From an uncultured Pelagibacteraceae bacterium (GTDB taxonomy: Bacteria > Pseudomonadota > Alphaproteobacteria > Pelagibacterales > Pelagibacteraceae): a DNA stretch of 64,000 bases. Below, piece by piece: positions 9,080 through 18,624 of the stretch. The DNA lies in the NCBI GenBank assembly GCA_902592445.1, contig CACJEN010000002.1, forward strand, positions 1-64,000, given 5' to 3'. Each line of letters opens with the position of its first letter. Within the stretch, counting starts at the first letter, position 1. A program made the position numbers and the translations under genes. A model generated the notes under the pieces. The model searched no databases. It had not been told where the DNA came from and saw nothing but the letters and a program-made list of their open reading frames with translations.

Positions 9080-9547
9080 ATGAACGAAAGCCAAATAAAA
9101 GAAGTTCTGAAAAATTCAAAAACTATTGCGATGATTGGAGTAAGTTCAGAGAAAAAAGGAGAAGACAAAAATAATTTAAAAAGAAAACCTGCAAATGTTG
9201 TTATGAAATATATGCAAGATTTTGGTTATAAAGTTTATCCAATTAATCCTTTTGCAATTGGAGAAACTATTAACGGTGAAACAGTCCTAGGAAGTTTAGA
9301 TGATATTGAGGAGGAAATTGACATCCTTGATGTCTTTAGACCATCTAAAGAGGCACCAAACATTGCAAAAGAAGCGATCAAAAAAAAAGTAAAAGTTTTT
9401 TGGCTTCAGTATGGAATTCACAGTGATGATGCCGAGAAAATAATTAATGAGGCAAATATAAAATTCATTTCAAATAGATGTATTAAACAAGATTATCAAA
9501 AGATTTTTTTAAAATCTAATCCTGTATTTCCAGTGCTTAAAAATTAA
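9080..9547 (+). CDS. CoA-binding domain protein (YccU-type), copy 1
   Basis: A 155-residue Rossmann-fold protein of the CoA_binding family: 'TIAMIGVSS' is the nucleotide-binding start, 'GYKVYPINPFA' and 'DILDVFRPSKEAP' are standard, and 'VFWLQYGIHSDDA' plus 'ISNRCIKQDY' close the domain. Related single-domain proteins bind CoA or similar ligands but their cellular role is not established. It carries an insertion (EKKGEDKNNLKRKPAN) after the first loop that its neighbour lacks. The adjacent gene is a divergent paralogue, so this is a local tandem duplication. Confidence 0.83.
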   Translation: MNESQIKEVLKNSKTIAMIGVSSEKKGEDKNNLKRKPANVVMKYMQDFGYKVYPINPFAIGETINGETVLGSLDDIEEEIDILDVFRPSKEAPNIAKEAIKKKVKVFWLQYGIHSDDAEKIINEANIKFISNRCIKQDYQKIFLKSNPVFPVLKN

Positions 9548-9560
9548 AATAGCAAGATTA

Positions 9561-9986
9561 ATGAATAATAGTTTAGTAGATGATAAAATTAAAGAGTTAT
9601 TTGTAAGTTATAGAACTATTGCAATAGTTGGAGTAAGTGCAGATACTAACAAAACTTCTAACAGAATCATGAAATTTTTAAGAAATACTGGTTATAAAGT
9701 TTTTCCAATAAATCCGCATACAGATAATAAAATAATTAATGGTGAAAAAGTCTACAATAATTTAGAGGAAATAGAAGAGCATGTTGGAATAGTAAATGTT
9801 TTTAGACCAAGTGAAGAAACAATCGAAATTGCAAAACAATCAATAAAGATAGGCTCTAATGTATTTTGGTGCCAATTAGGTATTCATAATGAAAGTGCGG
9901 CAAAATTAATTTCTGAAAATAAAATTTATTATATCTCTAACAAATGTATCAAAGTAGAATATGAGAGATTATTTAGAAAAATTTAA
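9561..9986 (+). CDS. CoA-binding domain protein (YccU-type), copy 2
   Basis: A 141-residue paralogue of the preceding protein: 'TIAIVGVSADTNKTS', 'GYKVFPINPHT', 'IVNVFRPSEET', 'VFWCQLGIHNESA' and 'ISNKCIKVEYERLF' align along the full length. The shorter first loop is the usual family form, which suggests copy 1 gained the insertion. Its TAA overlaps the next ATG (TAATG), tying it to the DUF4864 gene in one transcript. No catalytic function can be assigned. Confidence 0.83.
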   Translation: MNNSLVDDKIKELFVSYRTIAIVGVSADTNKTSNRIMKFLRNTGYKVFPINPHTDNKIINGEKVYNNLEEIEEHVGIVNVFRPSEETIEIAKQSIKIGSNVFWCQLGIHNESAAKLISENKIYYISNKCIKVEYERLFRKI

Positions 9987-10462
9987 TGAACAAAAATTAT
10001 TTTAAAATATTTTTATTTTTTATTTTTTTTAACTTTATTATTTTAAGTAATTCATATAGCGATGTGTTGAAGCCAAATGTAAATATATCACCTAAAGAAG
10101 TTGTTGAAATTCAGCTTAACGCTTTAATGAAAAACGACAGTCCTTATAAAGATAGAGGAATTTTACAAACTTGGGAATTTGCTCACCCAAATAACCAAAG
10201 ATACACAGGTCCAATAGAAAGATTTAAAACAATGCTAAAAGGTAATTCTTTTTCAATGATGCTAAATCATAAAGAAAATAAAGTTGTTGAAATTTTTAAA
10301 AATGACGAGCTAGCAACATTTGAAGTCACCATTTTAGGTTCAGATAAAAATTACTTTAAATTTAAATGGCAGGTTGAAAAAAATACAATCGATGGCCCTA
10401 CCAAAGGTTGTTGGTTAACTACTGCCGTTTCACAACCTTATAATTTAGGCTCGTCCATTTAA
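9986..10462 (+). CDS. exported DUF4864-like protein
   Basis: The first 26 residues (MNKNYFKIFLFF..., ending SNSYS) form a clear signal peptide. The mature part contains 'ISPKEVVEIQLNALMKNDSPYKDRGI' and 'WEFAHPNNQRYTGPIERF', which I recognise as the DUF4864 pattern: a small NTF2-like-sized periplasmic domain with no known activity. The C-terminal 'GCWLTTAVSQP' is also typical. The start overlaps the upstream CoA-binding gene, and a small membrane protein follows four bases later. Confidence 0.75.
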   Translation: MNKNYFKIFLFFIFFNFIILSNSYSDVLKPNVNISPKEVVEIQLNALMKNDSPYKDRGILQTWEFAHPNNQRYTGPIERFKTMLKGNSFSMMLNHKENKVVEIFKNDELATFEVTILGSDKNYFKFKWQVEKNTIDGPTKGCWLTTAVSQPYNLGSSI

Positions 10463-10466
10463 TAAT

Positions 10467-10673
10467 ATGAAAAAGCTTCCAATGTACATAAAATACGCAA
10501 TTGTGATGTTTGTTTTGTGTTTTCCGCCAATATCATCAACTCAATTAGGATGGTACTTTTTTGGAAGCGAAGTTGGCATCAATATAGGTATGGTTGTTGG
10601 AGTGATTTCTGTCTCAGTAGCTGCATACTTGATGTATATATTGGGATGGCGTGACGCAGATGACGATGAATAG
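10467..10673 (+). CDS. small two-helix membrane protein
   Basis: A 68-residue protein with two hydrophobic segments, about residues 8-30 and 36-60, and an acidic tail 'RDADDDE'. The short spacing after the DUF4864 gene and the absence of a competing frame support it as real. I do not recognise the family; the last gene of this run may be a membrane anchor or stress-type small protein, but that is a guess. Confidence 0.6.
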   Translation: MKKLPMYIKYAIVMFVLCFPPISSTQLGWYFFGSEVGINIGMVVGVISVSVAAYLMYILGWRDADDDE

Positions 10674-10716
10674 AATTTTGTTTCGTTCAATTTGAAAATT
10701 TAGTAGGAATCGCTAA

Positions 10717-13149
10717 ATGAAATCAAAAGCAAAAGTTGTTATTGTTGGTGGTGGCGTAGTAGGTGTAAGTGCACTTTACCATTTAGCAAAAAAAGGTTGG
10801 TCAGACGTAGTCTTAATAGAGAGAAAAGAATTAACATCGGGTTCAACATGGCATGCAGCAGGTCTTCTTCCATTATTCAACATGAGTTATTCAGTTGGAC
10901 AATTACATAAATATGCAGTCAATCTTTATAAAACATTAGAAGAAGAAACAGGAAAGAACGTAGGTTTCAGCGTTGTATCAAATATCAGATTAGCTAGCAC
11001 AAAAGATAGAATGGATGAGTATCATCAATATGCAGGAGTTGCTCAAACAATAGGTGTTGATGTAAAATTTTTATCTCCAGATCAAGTAAAAGAAATTTGG
11101 CCTTTGTGTAACACTTCAGATTTAGTTGGAGCAATACAACACCCAGAAGACGGATACATTCAACCAGCAGATCTAACCCAAGCTTTAGCAACAGGCGCAA
11201 GAAATAGGGGTGCAGAAATTTATAGAAATACAAGTGTAATCGGCATGAAACAAACTAAAGATGGCTGGGTTGTTGAAACAGATAAAGGAACAATAGAGTG
11301 TGAACATATAATTTCTTGCTCTGGAAATTTTGCAAGACAAACTGGAAAGATGGTAGGTTTAGATATTCCTGTTATACCTGTCGAACATCAATACATAGTT
11401 ACAGAACCACATCCTGAAATTCAAAAAAGAAAAAAAGAAGGACTTCCAGAAATGGGAGTTTTAAGGGATAGTGATAGCAGATGGTATATGAGAGAAGAAG
11501 CAGGAGGATTAATTCTAGGACCTTACGAAGATGGTGCACCCTGTTGTTATGTTGATGGACCCTCAAAAGATTCTGAGTACGAACTTTTTCAAGAAGATCT
11601 AGATAGATTAGCTCCACATATTGAAGGTGCAATTCATAGAGTTCCAGCTTTTGGTGAGGTTGGAGTTAAAAAAGTTTATAACGGTGCAATATGTTATACT
11701 CCAGATGGAAACCCAATTGTAGGACCTGCTTGGGGATTAAAAAATTTCTGGATTAATGAAGGTCATAGTTTTGGAATAACAGCAGCAGGTGGAGCTGGCT
11801 GGCAATTAGCAGAATGGATTGTAGACGGTGAACCAACTATTGATATGCTTGGAGTAGAGCCTAGAAGGTATGGTGATTATTGTTCTAAATCATATCTAAA
11901 AGAAAAAAATGAAGAAGCTTACAGAAATGTTTTTATTATTCATTATCCAGATGAAGAAAGAGGTGCAGCAAGACCTTTAAGAACAGCACCCTGTTATGAC
12001 AGAATGAAAAATTTAGGTGCTGTATTTGGTCAAAAATTTGGGTGGGAGAGACCAAACTTTTTTGCAACTGATGGAATGGAGCAAAAAGATGATTGGTCTT
12101 TTAGAAGATCTAAGTGGTTTGAAGCGATTAAAAAAGAATGCAAGAATGTTAAGGAAAATGTTGGTTTATTAGATATGACTGCATTTGCAAAATGTAGAAT
12201 AAAAGGACCTGGAGCTGAAGAATTTTTAGATAATTTAGTTGCAAATAAACTTCCAAAAAAAATAGGAAGAATAAACCTTTGTCATGCACTAAATACTAAA
12301 GGCGGTGTTCACTCAGAGTTTACAATTATGAGAGAGGCTGAAGATAGTTTTTATCTTGTATCAGCTGGAGCATTTCAAAGATTAGATCATGACTGGATAC
12401 ATAGATGGATGCCAAAGGATGGATCAGTACAATTTGAAAATTTGACAAATAGTAATGGCGTTCTTGTGGTTTCAGGTCCAAAAGCAAGAGAGTTAATGCA
12501 AAGAGTTTCTACTGATGATTTTTCTAATGAGAATTTCAAATGGTTGAGTGCAAAGATGGTTGATATTGGTTATGCTCCTGTAAATGCTATGAGAGTAAAT
12601 TTTGTTGGTGAACTTGGTTGGGAGCTTCATCATCCAATTGAATATCAAAATCATATCTTTGATAAATTAATGGAAGCTGGTCATGATTTAGGAATTAAAC
12701 CATATGGAATAAGAGCCATGAACAGTTTAAGAGTTGAAAAATCATATAAATTAATAGGAACAGAACTGTCTATTGAATATTCACCTTACGAAAGTGGTTT
12801 GGATCGGTTTGTTCACCCAAATAAAGGAAAGTTTATTGGTTTAGATGCCCTAAATCAATGGAGAGAAAAAGGATTTGAAAATAAACTAATTACTTTAGAA
12901 GTTCATAATACTACTGATGCAGATGTTTTAGGTAATAACCCTGTTTATGAGAATGGTAGCGTCATTGGAAGAGCAACAGGTGGTGATTTTGGATTTAGAC
13001 TAGATAAATCTATTGCTTTGGCTATGGTAAAACCAGAACTTGGAAATGTAGGACAAAAACTAAAAATAGATATTTTAGGAAAAATGCATGAAGCAACTGT
13101 TCTTGAAGAAAGTCCTTATGATCCTGAAAATAATTTATTAAGAGCATAA
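10717..13149 (+). CDS. dimethylglycine/sarcosine dehydrogenase-like FAD-GcvT fusion enzyme
   Basis: A full-length 810-residue family member. Residues 6-40 hold the FAD Rossmann motif '[21 protein letters not shown]' minus variations, followed by '[11 protein letters not shown]'; the His of this segment is the covalent FAD site in mammalian dimethylglycine and sarcosine dehydrogenases. A central FAO_M-like linker ('[17 protein letters not shown]') leads to a GcvT-like folate-binding domain ('[13 protein letters not shown]') and a C-terminal barrel. The expected reaction is oxidative N-demethylation with the methyl passed to tetrahydrofolate and electrons to ETF. The stop overlaps the start of etfB (TAATG), which strongly supports ETF as acceptor. 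A GGAA-type site precedes the ATG. Whether dimethylglycine or sarcosine is preferred cannot be read here. Confidence 0.9.
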   Translation: MKSKAKVVIVGGGVVGVSALYHLAKKGWSDVVLIERKELTSGSTWHAAGLLPLFNMSYSVGQLHKYAVNLYKTLEEETGKNVGFSVVSNIRLASTKDRMDEYHQYAGVAQTIGVDVKFLSPDQVKEIWPLCNTSDLVGAIQHPEDGYIQPADLTQALATGARNRGAEIYRNTSVIGMKQTKDGWVVETDKGTIECEHIISCSGNFARQTGKMVGLDIPVIPVEHQYIVTEPHPEIQKRKKEGLPEMGVLRDSDSRWYMREEAGGLILGPYEDGAPCCYVDGPSKDSEYELFQEDLDRLAPHIEGAIHRVPAFGEVGVKKVYNGAICYTPDGNPIVGPAWGLKNFWINEGHSFGITAAGGAGWQLAEWIVDGEPTIDMLGVEPRRYGDYCSKSYLKEKNEEAYRNVFIIHYPDEERGAARPLRTAPCYDRMKNLGAVFGQKFGWERPNFFATDGMEQKDDWSFRRSKWFEAIKKECKNVKENVGLLDMTAFAKCRIKGPGAEEFLDNLVANKLPKKIGRINLCHALNTKGGVHSEFTIMREAEDSFYLVSAGAFQRLDHDWIHRWMPKDGSVQFENLTNSNGVLVVSGPKARELMQRVSTDDFSNENFKWLSAKMVDIGYAPVNAMRVNFVGELGWELHHPIEYQNHIFDKLMEAGHDLGIKPYGIRAMNSLRVEKSYKLIGTELSIEYSPYESGLDRFVHPNKGKFIGLDALNQWREKGFENKLITLEVHNTTDADVLGNNPVYENGSVIGRATGGDFGFRLDKSIALAMVKPELGNVGQKLKIDILGKMHEATVLEESPYDPENNLLRA

Positions 13150-13898
13150 TGAAAATACTAGTCGCTGTAAAAAGAGTAATTGATTATAACGTTCAAATCA
13201 GGGTTAAAGAGGATGGTAGCGGTGTGGTTACTGATAATGTTAAAATGTCAACTAATCCACCTGATGACAATGCTGTTGAGGAAGCTGTTAAAATAAAAGA
13301 GGCTGGGAAAGCAACAGAAATAGTTGCAATAACAGTTGGTGAGGAAAAAGCTCAGGAGACAGTGAGAAAAGCATTAGCGGTAGGCGCAGATAGAGGAATT
13401 CATGTTAAAGTTGATGGAATAATTGAACCATTAGCAGTTTCAAAAATTTTACAAAAGATTGTTGATAAAGAGAAACCCGATTTAGTATTTATGGGCAAAC
13501 AAGCAATTGATGATGATTGCAATCAAACAGGACAAATGCTTGCAGCACTTTTAAATTGGCCACAAGCTACATTTGCATCTAAAATTGAAGTCAAAGAAAG
13601 ATCTTTGGAAGTTACAAGAGAGGTAGACGAGGGTTTAGAAACAATTGAAGTTAATGTACCAGCTATTGTTACCTGTGATCTAAGGTTAAATGAACCTAGA
13701 TATGCATCTTTACCAAACATCATGAAAGCGAAGAAAAAACCAATAGAGCAAATAAATGCATCAGATTTAGGAGTTGATACAAATCCAAGAATCGAGCAAA
13801 TTAAGGTTGAAGAGCCCCCTAAAAGAAAAGCGGGAATTAAAGTCGCAAATGTCGAAGAATTAGTTCAAAAATTAAAAAATGAGGCTAAAGTAATTTAA
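13149..13898 (+). CDS. etfB: electron transfer flavoprotein beta subunit
   Basis: The 249-residue sequence is a typical EtfB: '[20 protein letters not shown]', '[13 protein letters not shown]', and '[18 protein letters not shown]' with the AMP-binding region '[18 protein letters not shown]'. With EtfA it forms the soluble FAD-carrying heterodimer that takes electrons from primary flavin dehydrogenases. TAATG overlaps on both sides lock it into a dehydrogenase-etfB-etfA-ETF-QO operon, and it is one of the less AT-rich genes of the window (one 60-base line counts to 43% GC), as expected for a conserved, highly expressed gene. Confidence 0.96.
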   Translation: MKILVAVKRVIDYNVQIRVKEDGSGVVTDNVKMSTNPPDDNAVEEAVKIKEAGKATEIVAITVGEEKAQETVRKALAVGADRGIHVKVDGIIEPLAVSKILQKIVDKEKPDLVFMGKQAIDDDCNQTGQMLAALLNWPQATFASKIEVKERSLEVTREVDEGLETIEVNVPAIVTCDLRLNEPRYASLPNIMKAKKKPIEQINASDLGVDTNPRIEQIKVEEPPKRKAGIKVANVEELVQKLKNEAKVI

Positions 13899-14851
13899 TG
13901 TCAGTTTTATTAATTGCAGAACATAACAATAAAGAAGTAAAACCTTTTACTTACAACGCTATAAATGCAGCTTCACAAATAGATCAAGATCTTCATGTTT
14001 TGGTAATAGGTTATAATTCAGATGAAGTCGCAAAGTCAATTTCACAAGTTCCAAATGTAAAAAAAGTAATTCAAATCGATAATGAAATTTATGCAAATTA
14101 TATTGCAGAAAATTATACAACTGCAATCATTAAACAAGCAGACAACTATTCACATATAGTTTGTTCTGCAAATACTTTTGGAAAAAATTTAATGCCAAGA
14201 GTAGCAGCTTTATTAGATACATCTCAGGTAAGTGATATCATTAAAGTAATATCATCAGATACATTCCTAAGACCAATTTATGCTGGAAATGCTTTTGCAA
14301 CTGTAAAAAGCAATGATCCAAAAAAATGTGTAACAATAAGACCAACATCTTTTGATCCTGCACCATCAACAGGTGGTTCCGCTGAAATAGTGAAAGCTGA
14401 TGCAGCTGATAAAACAGAAACAACTCAATTTGTGAAAAGAGAAGAGATCAAATCTGATAGACCTGAATTAGGAACAGCGAGAGTGGTAGTATCAGGCGGT
14501 AGAGGAATGCAAAGTGGTGAAAATTTCAAATTAATTCAACAAGTTGCGGACAAACTTAATGCTGCAATAGGCGCATCACGTGCTGCAGTTGATGCCGGTT
14601 ATATTACTAATGACCACCAAGTTGGGCAAACTGGAAAAGTAGTTGTACCAGATTTATATATTGCAGTTGGTATATCTGGTGCTATTCAGCATCTAGCTGG
14701 GATGAAAGAGAGTAAAGTAATTGTTGCTATAAATAAAGATGGTGAAGCGCCAATTTTTAGTGTTGCAGATTATGGATTAGAGGCAGATTTATTCGAAGCT
14801 CTACCACAGTTTCTATCGGAACTGAACAAATTAAACACTATACAAAAATAA
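13898..14851 (+). CDS. etfA: electron transfer flavoprotein alpha subunit
   Basis: A 317-residue EtfA with an N-terminal Rossmann-like domain ('VLLIAEHNNKEVKP') and a canonical C-terminal FAD domain: 'VVSGGRGMQSGENF', 'IGASRAAVDAGYI', 'QVGQTGKVVVPDLYIAVGISG' and 'KDGEAPIFSVADYGLEADL'. These segments bind the FAD that shuttles electrons to ETF-ubiquinone oxidoreductase, the next gene. It overlaps etfB by one base. Nothing unusual is visible. Confidence 0.96.
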   Translation: MSVLLIAEHNNKEVKPFTYNAINAASQIDQDLHVLVIGYNSDEVAKSISQVPNVKKVIQIDNEIYANYIAENYTTAIIKQADNYSHIVCSANTFGKNLMPRVAALLDTSQVSDIIKVISSDTFLRPIYAGNAFATVKSNDPKKCVTIRPTSFDPAPSTGGSAEIVKADAADKTETTQFVKREEIKSDRPELGTARVVVSGGRGMQSGENFKLIQQVADKLNAAIGASRAAVDAGYITNDHQVGQTGKVVVPDLYIAVGISGAIQHLAGMKESKVIVAINKDGEAPIFSVADYGLEADLFEALPQFLSELNKLNTIQK

Positions 14852-14875
14852 CAAATACTGTAATAAAATATCATT

Positions 14876-16495
14876 ATGTCCAGAGAAGTGATGGAATACG
14901 ATGTAGTCATCGTAGGTGGCGGACCATCCGGACTTTCAACTGCGATTAAATTAAAGCAGTTAAATCCAGATATAAATGTCTGCTTACTCGAGAAAGCATC
15001 AGAAATTGGAGCTCATATTCTATCAGGTAATGTGTTCGAAACACGTGCCTTAGATGAGTTATTGCCAAATTGGAAAGAATTAAACTCGCCAATTAAAACA
15101 AAAGTTATTAAAGAAAAATTTCTATTTTTAGGAAAAGAAAAATCATTAAGCTGGCCAACTTGGTTACTTCCTAAAGTACAGCAAAATCACAAAAATTATA
15201 TTATTAGTCTTGCAAACTTATGTAGATGGCTAGGAGAACAAGCAGAAGCATTAGGCGTTGAAATTTTTCCTGGTTTTCCCGCAAGTGAGGTTTTGTATAA
15301 CGACGATGGCTCAGTTAAAGGTATTGCCACTCAAGACATGGGTTTAGATAAAGAGGGTAATAAAAAAGACAGTTATGAGCCCGGTATGGAATTACATGCA
15401 AAAGTAACTGTATTTGCGGAGGGGTGTAGAGGACATTTAGGTAAAGAATTAATAAAAAAATTCAATCTTAACGAGGGAAAAGACCCTCAACAATACGGAA
15501 TTGGATTTAAAGAAATTTGGGAGATAGATGAAAAAAATCATAAAGAAGGGCTGGTTATGCATACAGCTGGATGGCCATTAGACAACAATACGTATGGTGG
15601 TAGCTTTATGTATCATGCTGAGAACAAACAAATATTTTTAGGTTATGTAATTGGTTTAGATTATAAAAATCCACATCTTTCACCTTTTGATGAATTTCAG
15701 AGATTTAAGACTCACCCAGCAATAAAAAAAATAATAGAAGGTGGAAAAAGAATTTCATATGGCGCAAGAGCTTTAATAGAGGGTGGAATTCAAAGTTTAC
15801 CAAAAATGTATATGCCAGGAGCATTATTAGTTGGTTGTGACGCAGGAACATTAAATATGCCAAAAATAAAAGGTTCACATACTGCAATGAAAAGTGGAAT
15901 GATTGCAGCTGAAACTATTATTGATCATTTAAATTTAAAAAAAACTTTATCTATATACGAAGAAAAATTTAAAAATAGCTGGGTTTTCAAAGAGCTACAT
16001 GAAGCAAGAAATGTAAAACCTAGTTTTTCTTGGGGATTAATTATCGGAATAATATTTACCGGAATAGATCAGATATTATTCAGAGGAAAATTACCATTTA
16101 CTTTAAAACATAAACATGCAGATCATGAAACTTTAAAACCAGCAAATACTATGCCAAAAATTGAGTATCCAAAACCAGATAATGTAATTACTTTTGACAA
16201 AACTAGTTCAGTTTATTTAACAGGTACAAACCATGAGGATAATCAACCTGTTCATTTAAAATTAAAAGATCCAAATTTACCTATTAGTTACACTTTAGAA
16301 AAATTTGATGAGCCTGCACAAAGATATTGTCCTGCTGGTGTTTATGAAGTTCAGCAAGAAAATAAAATTAATAAATTTGTTATTAACGCTCAAAATTGTA
16401 TTCATTGTAAAACTTGCGATATAAAAGAGCCTTCGCAAAATATTACTTGGGTTACTCCTGAGGGTGGTGGTGGACCTAAGTATGGAAATATGTAA
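14876..16495 (+). CDS. electron transfer flavoprotein-ubiquinone oxidoreductase
   Basis: A 539-residue ETF-QO of normal length. The N-terminus has the FAD motif 'DVVIVGGGPSGLSTAIKL'; the middle includes 'GCDAGTLNMPKIKGSHTAMKSG'; the C-terminus holds the [4Fe-4S] cysteines 'YCPAGVYE' and 'CIHCKTCDIKEP'. It is a monotopic inner-membrane protein that passes electrons from ETF into ubiquinone. As the last gene of the run beginning at 10717 it completes a self-contained route from N-methyl amine oxidation to the respiratory chain. Its TAA abuts the stop of the convergent DUF2237 gene with no spacer. Confidence 0.96.
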   Translation: MSREVMEYDVVIVGGGPSGLSTAIKLKQLNPDINVCLLEKASEIGAHILSGNVFETRALDELLPNWKELNSPIKTKVIKEKFLFLGKEKSLSWPTWLLPKVQQNHKNYIISLANLCRWLGEQAEALGVEIFPGFPASEVLYNDDGSVKGIATQDMGLDKEGNKKDSYEPGMELHAKVTVFAEGCRGHLGKELIKKFNLNEGKDPQQYGIGFKEIWEIDEKNHKEGLVMHTAGWPLDNNTYGGSFMYHAENKQIFLGYVIGLDYKNPHLSPFDEFQRFKTHPAIKKIIEGGKRISYGARALIEGGIQSLPKMYMPGALLVGCDAGTLNMPKIKGSHTAMKSGMIAAETIIDHLNLKKTLSIYEEKFKNSWVFKELHEARNVKPSFSWGLIIGIIFTGIDQILFRGKLPFTLKHKHADHETLKPANTMPKIEYPKPDNVITFDKTSSVYLTGTNHEDNQPVHLKLKDPNLPISYTLEKFDEPAQRYCPAGVYEVQQENKINKFVINAQNCIHCKTCDIKEPSQNITWVTPEGGGGPKYGNM

Positions 16496-16870
16496 TTAGG
16501 ATAAATCTATTGCAAATTTTTTTAAAACTTCAATCGGTATAAGTTTTAAAGTTTTTTCATGTGTTTTTTTTAAAAAAACAGGACATCCCTTACCCGCCTC
16601 AACAGCTTTTGCATACCATCCTGCACATACACACCAACTATCTCCATCCTTTAATCCTGGAAATCCAAATTCTGGATGAGGAGTAATTAAATCATTTCCT
16701 GCCTCTTTACACCATTCTAAGAACTCATTATTTACTTTAGCACAAACAGTATGGATACCATGATCTTTGTCGTCTGTATTACAACAGCCATCTCTAAACC
16801 AACCAGTCAAAGGATTATTTGAACAATTCTCTAGATCCTCACCTAGAACATTTTTTTGTGTTTTACTCAT
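16496..16870 (-). CDS. DUF2237 family protein
   Basis: A 124-residue protein with the family's features: 'VLGEDLENCS', 'PLTGWFRDGCCNTD', 'GIHTVCA', 'FLEWCKEAGNDL', 'DGDSWCVCAGWYAKA' and 'GKGCPVFLKKTHEKTL'. The many conserved Cys suggest metal or redox involvement but no function is established for the family, which is widespread in marine and photosynthetic organisms. It is the last gene of the hisI operon, overlapping the preceding 2OG-oxygenase-like gene by eight bases, and ends flush against the ETF-QO stop. Confidence 0.85.
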   Translation of the reverse strand: MSKTQKNVLGEDLENCSNNPLTGWFRDGCCNTDDKDHGIHTVCAKVNNEFLEWCKEAGNDLITPHPEFGFPGLKDGDSWCVCAGWYAKAVEAGKGCPVFLKKTHEKTLKLIPIEVLKKFAIDLS

Positions 16871-17471
16871 TAAATATACTTGATACTTTTTTATCTATTT
16901 CTAAATTGAAAGAAAATGATCTTCTTTCTCCGTCTATTTTAAATGGATATGCGGTATGCATCAAATAATTTGGAAACAATATTAGATCTCCAACTTTAGG
17001 AATATGATTATAAATACTGTTATTTAAAAACGATTTTGAGCCATAGATAAAGTCTATTGTGCCATGAGTTCTTATTTTTTTATCACCTTTTGTAATATTT
17101 TTTGGAATTTTTAAATAACCAACACCTGAAATATCTCCGTTATGAAAGTGAATGGGGTTATAGTCATTTTTGAATTGTCTTACTATCCAGAGATTTTTGA
17201 TTTTAATTTTTTTTGTTTTTTTGTTTATACTTTCTAGTAAATATTGATTTATACTTTTTTGAACATATTTCTTTAAATTTTTGTCTATGAATTTGTTTGA
17301 TAATTCTATTTCTTGACTTACTTGTCCGACAAGTTTTTTGGAATAATCTCTTTTTTTTACTAACTTTTTACTTAATAAAATTTTCTCAAATTCATTATTA
17401 ATTTTTTTAATTAATTTTTTTGGTATTTTAAGAACTGCAATTTTTGGACCGAAAGGATTTATTAATTTCAT
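16863..17471 (-). CDS. putative 2OG-Fe(II) oxygenase (TIGR02466-like), copy 1
   Basis: A 202-residue protein with a double-stranded-beta-helix oxygenase layout: metal-binding 'PIHFHNGDISG', 'GYLKIPKN', 'KVGDLILFPNYLMHTAYPF' with the distal His, and 'RRSFSFNLEI' with the Arg that usually binds 2-oxoglutarate. This matches the family of short putative 2OG-Fe(II) oxygenases (TIGR02466). Substrate unknown; cyanophage and pelagic bacteria carry many such proteins. It is a clear paralogue of the next gene upstream, and both lie behind hisI in one operon. Confidence 0.78.
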   Translation of the reverse strand: MKLINPFGPKIAVLKIPKKLIKKINNEFEKILLSKKLVKKRDYSKKLVGQVSQEIELSNKFIDKNLKKYVQKSINQYLLESINKKTKKIKIKNLWIVRQFKNDYNPIHFHNGDISGVGYLKIPKNITKGDKKIRTHGTIDFIYGSKSFLNNSIYNHIPKVGDLILFPNYLMHTAYPFKIDGERRSFSFNLEIDKKVSSIFNE

Positions 17472-17492
17472 ATTGTAATAATTAAATATTTT

Positions 17493-18125
17493 TTAATAAA
17501 CATTAAATGCTTCTTCATCAACTTTTGCATTAAAGGAAATTGATCTTCTTTCATCTTTAGTATTTTTAAATGGATAAACTGTGTGCATCATATAATGAGG
17601 GAACAAATAAAAATCTCCAACTTCAGGTGTAATTTTAAAAACGCTATCCGACAAAAATTGTCTCGTACCATGAATTAATTCTAATTTTCCACCATGATAT
17701 TGTTTATTCTGCTTATCTTGTGTATGTTTACCGAATGTTTCTGGTAGTTTTAAAAAACCTGCTCCGGAAATATGGCCATTATGCCAATGAACTGGATTAT
17801 ACTCATTTTGAAATTGTCTTACTACCCATGATCTCATCAAATTAAAATTTTTTATTTTTTTTCCTTCGTTAATTTCAATAAATATATTTGTACAATTTGC
17901 TATAAAATCTAACCACCCACACGATTTGGCAAACTCATTTTCTAAAAAAAATTCCTGTGTTACATCACCAGCAAGGGCCTCCCCTAAATTTAAATTTTTA
18001 CTTTTATCCTCATCTTTCACAACGTCATCAATATAATCATTTAATTTTTTTATAATTTCATCTGGAATTTTGACCTTTAAGACTGCTGGTCCAAAAATTT
18101 TGAGATTTTTGTACTGAATTTTCAC
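17493..18125 (-). CDS. putative 2OG-Fe(II) oxygenase (TIGR02466-like), copy 2
   Basis: A 210-residue paralogue of the 16863-17471 product: 'NPVHWHNGHISGAGFLKLP', 'EVGDFYLFPHYMMHTVYPF' and 'RRSISFNAKVD' correspond segment by segment. Here the residue after HNG is His rather than the Asp of copy 1, so if this position helps bind iron the two copies differ in their metal sites. The extra insertion 'GKHTQDKQNKQYHGG' precedes a strand 'LELIHGTRQFL'. The gene lies four bases after the hisI stop. Confidence 0.78.
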   Translation of the reverse strand: MKIQYKNLKIFGPAVLKVKIPDEIIKKLNDYIDDVVKDEDKSKNLNLGEALAGDVTQEFFLENEFAKSCGWLDFIANCTNIFIEINEGKKIKNFNLMRSWVVRQFQNEYNPVHWHNGHISGAGFLKLPETFGKHTQDKQNKQYHGGKLELIHGTRQFLSDSVFKITPEVGDFYLFPHYMMHTVYPFKNTKDERRSISFNAKVDEEAFNVY

Positions 18126-18129
18126 TTAA

Positions 18130-18624
18130 TTATATTTTGGTTGGATTAGGTTGACCTTTATATACTTTTTCTGGGTCAAATTTTTTTTTATCTTCCTCAA
18201 ATTTCATCTCTATGTTTCTTGCATTATCAATTTTTCCCATCGGTACTGATCTATAAAAACAGGATCTATATCCAACATGGCAACTTGCTCCATCGCCTAT
18301 ATCAACTGTAATCCAAATAGCATCTTGATCATCGTCAATTCTAATTTCTTTTACCTTTTGAACAAAACCACTAGTTTTTCCTTTATGCCAAAGTTGTTTT
18401 CTTGATCTGCTCCAATAGTGAGCCTCTTTTGTTTCAATTGTTAATTTAAATGCTTCAACATTCATGTAACCATGCATTAAGATTTCTTTAGTTTTTGAAC
18501 ATGTTGTAATTACAGGAATCAATCCATCATTATCGAATTTTGGCGAAAGTAACTTACCTTCCTCTATTTCAGCGACATTTTCTCTTTTTTTAAACATATA
18601 AAGTGCATTATCTAGCACATTCAC
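18130..18624 (-). CDS. hisI: phosphoribosyl-AMP cyclohydrolase
   Basis: HisI opens the adenine ring of phosphoribosyl-AMP in histidine biosynthesis. The 164-residue protein shows the family core 'MHGYMNVEAFKLTIET', 'HYWSRSRKQLWHKGKTSG' and 'IGDGASCHVGYRSCFYRS', with the zinc-binding Cys residues in the last segment. It is slightly longer than most free-standing HisI because of N- and C-terminal extensions. HisE is not fused and no other his gene is nearby. Its divergent partner is folE, a neighbourhood seen in many alphaproteobacteria. Three downstream genes appear to ride on its promoter. Confidence 0.93.
   Translation of the reverse strand: MNVLDNALYMFKKRENVAEIEEGKLLSPKFDNDGLIPVITTCSKTKEILMHGYMNVEAFKLTIETKEAHYWSRSRKQLWHKGKTSGFVQKVKEIRIDDDQDAIWITVDIGDGASCHVGYRSCFYRSVPMGKIDNARNIEMKFEEDKKKFDPEKVYKGQPNPTKI

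Noticed and set aside
10674-10716. Possible glycine or SAM riboswitch ahead of the dehydrogenase or polyamine genes
   Set aside because: The leaders are 40-60 bases, too short and too AT-rich, with no conserved riboswitch core visible.
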